DNA of 64,000 nucleotides from Porites lobata (lineage: Eukaryota > Cnidaria > Anthozoa > Scleractinia > Poritidae), in the NCBI GenBank assembly GCA_942486035.1, contig CALNXK010000016.1:2133501-2197500 (forward strand). Reading direction: 5' to 3'. Below the pieces are notes generated by a model. That model did no database searches, had not been told where the DNA came from, and saw only the letters and a program-made list of their open reading frames with translations. Made by a program: the position numbers and the translations under genes. Positions 61,501 to 64,000 of this stretch are shown here, piece after piece; the first letter of the stretch is position 1; every line of letters begins with the position of its first letter.

Positions 61501-63636
61501 CCATATTTCCATGCGGATTGAGCTCTTGGGTTGTCCAATAGGTAATAATTATTGTCTTTACAACTAATAGTTGACTAAGGATATAAATTGTTTTGCATTG
61601 AAATCTCCAGTGGAGCATTGAAACAGCTGAGCTAAAGGCTACCTATAAGGCAAGCGCAGCCATATCCTAAAAGCAAGTCATAACCTACCTTGAGAGGATT
61701 GAAAGTAAGTAGGGGAGGATGGAAAAGGGTAGGTGAACAAGTTACGACTGGGGTTGAAAGGTTTGATCATCGAATCAGTAAAGGAGGCGTTTTTTTTCTT
61801 TTTCTTTCTTGTTCATCGATACTGGCGCAGCAAAGAAGAAATTGCACAGCAACAGCGATATTAGGTTCAACTCTCGATTGAGAACAGTTGTCTTCTAAAA
61901 TAAGCTTGCCGTGGATGATTCTATGGAACAACGGACATTCTAAAAGATATTGTTCTTGCATGTTACGTCGACTCCTCTCGTTCTTGGTTCTGGTATAAAT
62001 GATGTAAAACGGAAAGGCAAAATGAAATGCACAGAATGCGGACTGGGATGAAAAGGGAAGGGATAAAGGGAGAAAAGCGAAAGGGAAAAAGTAGAGGGAG
62101 CCTTTCCTTTCTTTCTCTCTCAAATCTCCTCTTCTTTCCCTCCCTTCCCTCCCTTCCCTCCACTCTAGACGCTTGCCACGCAGGCCAGTTTCTCAGGGTT
62201 ACAAAAGGTCAAATACATGACAAGAGAGAGAACCAAGCATGCAAAGTCTGCATGTGAATGACCTCCGGTAATGTGTAGCAGAAATACAGGCAGTCTCTAA
62301 ATAAATTTTATCACATATGCACAGTTTGCTCAAACCCTCTCGGGATGGAGAACAAAAACATACCTGATGCACAGATAACAGCGTCGTCCGAGTACAACAA
62401 CAGAACACGTTCCTACTATGGGAGACTGAACCTCGAGGCTGAAGGAGGCAACGCTGGTGCATGGTCTGCAAAATATGATAACTACAATCAGTGGCTACAA
62501 GTGGACCTTGGAGAAAAAACACAGGTGACAGGAATTAAGACCCAGGGACAAGAACGCGACACCTGTCAGTGGGTGAAGAGCTATACTATCTCCTACAGTA
62601 ACGACGGCATCGCCTTCACAGCCTACAAGCAAAACGTGGTATGTAGAGAACAGAAATTGACTTTTGCCCTAGAGCTGTCTGTAATAGAGGTATGCCACAC
62701 GATGCGTCACAAAATGTAATAAGATATAATATAATTCCACAATATGTACAGTACAGTTGATATTAAGAAACGTATTGGTACACTAGTGTCAACCGTCCAT
62801 ATATCATACGATGATTAACGTTTTAAACACTCTCAGCACGTGTTGTTTCAAACACTGCTGTTCTTGTTTGAAACATGACATATATTATATGGGCAGTCAC
62901 AGTTAAGAGAGAACAGTTTTCTCTAGATCATTTTATACTTTAACAAATAAAAATCGAATAGGCCATTTCCGAGTGTTCCCCAGATCTCTGTTCAAAGCGA
63001 GATTAAGTGTGAAGCCATTTATATGAAAATAACTTTCTATTATCGTGAAAATGAAACACGAAAGGCTTTGCAATTAGCCTTTTTGAAACTTGGAAAATGG
63101 CGCAACTCTACACCATCTGCATCAAGCAAGATCATCATATCTGAAATGGTCTCTTTCTGGAGGATTAAATAAATAGTATTTGGCTTTTATTTCCAAACGT
63201 TGCCGCCGTTGGATTCCAACGGTGCTTTCCTAAGCCGGGGGCCAAGGTAAAAGGTTTTGAGAGAAAAATAATGGTGTTTGCGAAAAGGGGTAACTGACGC
63301 TAGATGGTTACTTACAGGGAAATTGCCAAAAAAGTCGACGGCATTTCATTTAAGTCTTTGTAGTAGTCAATACCGAACGCATCTTAGTTCAGTTCAGCTG
63401 ATAAATTTTGTAGTGTTTTATGATGAAGAGGATTGAGTGACTATAATAAGGTTATCTGTAATAACATATAACCGTTATCCTCTTTTCAAAACTGCAGGTC
63501 TTAAAGGGAAACAGTGACCATGACACAGAAGTGTTGCACGTTTTTGTCCCACCCATTCAAGCACGCTACATCCGGGTACATCCTAGAAAGTGGCACGAGC
63601 ATATTTCCATGAGAATGGAACTCTTAGGTTGCCCAG
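55546..63636 (+). CDS. Secreted multi-F5/8C (discoidin) domain protein, 3' end open
   Basis: Exons 55546-55606, 60749-61059, 61400-61541, 62325-62638, 63498-63636, all in phase with AG/GT borders. Exon 1 encodes a signal peptide (MTFASLLIYLALLCSSLYAK). Two F5/8 type C domains follow: Cys22-Cys169 and Cys173-Cys321, each starting C-(S)-x-PLGMEN and containing DAQITASSEY, WLQVDLG, WVKSYT-SYSNDGI-FTAY and ARYIR-HP, ending ELLGCP. Such domains bind cell-surface lipids or glycans in extracellular proteins (lactadherin, coagulation factors V and VIII). Each domain uses two exons with phases 1-0 and 0-1, the arrangement of shuffled modules. The last exon has a donor (CCCAG|GTATTGG) in the same place as the one ending domain 1, so more domains probably lie beyond the window. 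If that donor is not used, translation ends at TAG 63645-63647. The name is not resolved. Confidence 0.85.
56651..57781. repeat. Tandem duplication, two units of about 566 bp
   Basis: 56651-57216 and 57217-57781 share AATTAGCCACAATCGG, GTTGCGTCCCGCTCCACCGA, GCGTTCAATGGCGCTGTCAC, CGATCAAGTCCAGCG and CTCCAAGATAGAAGTGCAGT, with small indels (an extra 25-nt piece in the second). GCTCCACCGAAGCGGGAGC forms a short hairpin in each. Located in intron 1 of the F5/8C gene. Confidence 0.85.
58120..58235. repeat. Short tandem repeat CCCCGAAATGATCCCCA
   Basis: Five or six irregular copies of GACCCCGAAATGATCCCCA or shortened forms. F5/8C gene intron 1. Confidence 0.7.
58853..59480 (+). mobile_element. Penelope-like retroelement 3' remnant with GIY-YIG domain
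   Basis: 58853-59338 is open for 161 codons: CEECRKLVVFGSKERFCRSG, ITCETFNVIYLIQC, CNLQYIGENKRRRKDRRNEH, then IPIEKLKNGRDSFRKAREAH. IYLIQC plus QYIGE, the following arginines and the EH pair form the GIY-YIG endonuclease core that ends Penelope-like polymerases. No reverse transcriptase domain is seen upstream, so it is 5' truncated; a related frame at 58788-59003 is out of register. The sequence after the frame (CCTGATGAAGACTGGTATTG, then GCCAGTCGAAATATCGC) is a typical Penelope-like 3' tail. It is intronic in the F5/8C gene. Confidence 0.75.
59411..59463 (+). ncRNA. Hammerhead-ribozyme-like core in the Penelope-like tail
   Basis: CTGATGA (59428-59434), stem II GACTGG/CCAGTC with loop TATTGG (59436-59453), then GAAA (59454-59457). 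GTGATA at 59411-59416 can pair with TATCGC at 59458-59463 (six pairs with one G-U) as stem III, followed by TC as a possible cleavage site. The short stretch between TC and CTGATGA cannot form a normal stem I, so this is at best a degenerate or minimal form. Hammerhead motifs are known in Penelope-like elements. Confidence 0.45.
59626..60036. mobile_element. Long hairpin MITE, about 410 bp
   Basis: The left end CACCAGGAAATTGAGTAATT is mirrored by the right end (reverse complement CACCAGGACATTGAGTGATT). The arms continue inward through GTGGACAAAAAC-TTGTA, TACATTTTTCAAGGGCTAAA, ATAAATCATCTGTAGTAACA and GAGAAAATGAATTTCAAATT, leaving a short loop near 59830. No coding content and no clear target duplication. 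Intron 1 of the F5/8C gene. Confidence 0.8.
60420..60637 (-). mobile_element. tRNA-derived SINE
   Basis: Read on the minus strand it begins GGCAGGATTAGCTCAGTCGG (A box TAGCTCAGTCGG), then GCGCTTGACTGCAGAGCGGG and GCGGGTTCGATTCCCGGG (B box), followed by a non-tRNA body with AACTGAGAAATGAAGGTACT, AGACCTTCGCGTGG, AAAATGGCGGTCTCGTCTCC and TAGAGGGCGTAAAATATAGT. I remember this body from cnidarian SINEs. The acceptor arm does not pair, so it is not a working tRNA gene. It ends about 110 bp before the first discoidin exon. Confidence 0.8.
62098..62165. repeat. CT-rich tract with CCCTT repeats
   Basis: Pyrimidine-rich strand with repeated TCCCTCCCTTCCC. Intron between the first and second discoidin domains. 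Confidence 0.6.
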
Positions 63637-63812
63637 GTATTGGTTAGTTCTCTTTCGAAAAGAGCTTTAACAAACAAGGCGTACTCCGCCTTTCTTACTG
63701 ACTAGGCTGACTCATTATACACTAGAAAGGACACTGCATGCCTTTTCTCTAACTCATTTTATTCAAAGAAAATTGATCAAAGATTTGTGACGTAAACCCC
63801 TGTGTTTTAATA

Positions 63813-63838
63813 ATAAGAAGAAGAAGAAGAAGAAGAAC
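63813..63838. repeat. AAG microsatellite
   Basis: About eight AAG triplets. Probably intronic, downstream of the last discoidin exon seen. Confidence 0.8.
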
Positions 63839-63914
63839 AATGATAATATTACACACAGTGTGGTAACAAGGTCTAACAATAATAGTCAATGTAGAGAATA
63901 TATAAAATATATAG

Positions 63915-64000
63915 AGCGTTTTCACAAGACGTCACGGCAGCCATTTTGTTGTTCCAAAACAATGAAACGGCGGCCATATTGCACTCTTAAACTGACATAA
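63915..64000. repeat. Start of a dispersed repeat with GGCAGCCATTTTG / GGCGGCCATATTG
   Basis: ACGTCACGGCAGCCATTTTG, TTGTTCCAAAACAATGAAAC and GGCGGCCAT in order. I recall this as a common cnidarian repeat. It is cut by the window edge. Confidence 0.4.

Overview
The window looks like nuclear DNA from an animal, most likely an anthozoan cnidarian of the stony-coral type. The genes are split into short exons with GT/AG junctions and AT-rich introns, and one gene encodes a signal peptide followed by tandem F5/8C (discoidin) domains, a protein type common in cnidarians. The space between exons is packed with small non-autonomous transposons, SINEs and a Penelope-like remnant; I recognise several of these families from memory as widespread in coral genomes. 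Nothing in it looks bacterial.

Layout. Three genes lie head to tail on the minus strand. (1) 119-11080 is a Moonraker/KIAA0753-like centriolar satellite protein, cut by the left edge; I could chain 12 coding exons in phase (681 codons). (2) 14583-29198 is a CCDC74-like coiled-coil protein, complete in 7 exons (411 aa). (3) 32589-51288 is TADA2A (ADA2a), the ZZ/SANT/SWIRM adaptor of histone acetyltransferase complexes, with 17 exons found and probably two or three very small exons not located. On the plus strand, (4) 55546-63636 starts a secreted protein with at least two F5/8C domains and probably runs past the right edge. Genes 1 and 2 belong to centrosome/spindle families and are neighbours; gene 3 is a chromatin co-activator subunit; gene 4 is probably extracellular adhesive or lectin-like. 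Nothing shows that the four work in one pathway.

The accessory part is the most interesting. Three insertions have TTAA target duplications: 5736-6455, 19490-20087, and a 4.92-kb element with about 1-kb inverted repeats at 20960-25879, whose pre-insertion site survives in a duplicated copy at 18753-18756. Five hairpin or foldback elements carry 9-bp target duplications, read by eye: 29635-31387, 31838-31964, 32042-32105, 38063-38165 and 51673-51780. This points to one Mutator/Foldback-like mobilising source. A 3.8-kb compound structure in a TADA2A intron (44889-48682) holds an 80-bp satellite between inverted arrays of a 140-bp satellite. A Penelope-like remnant (58853-59480) has a hammerhead-like core in its tail.

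All exon joins were made by eye from splice signals, reading phase and recalled similarity to human orthologues; no alignment or transcript evidence was available.
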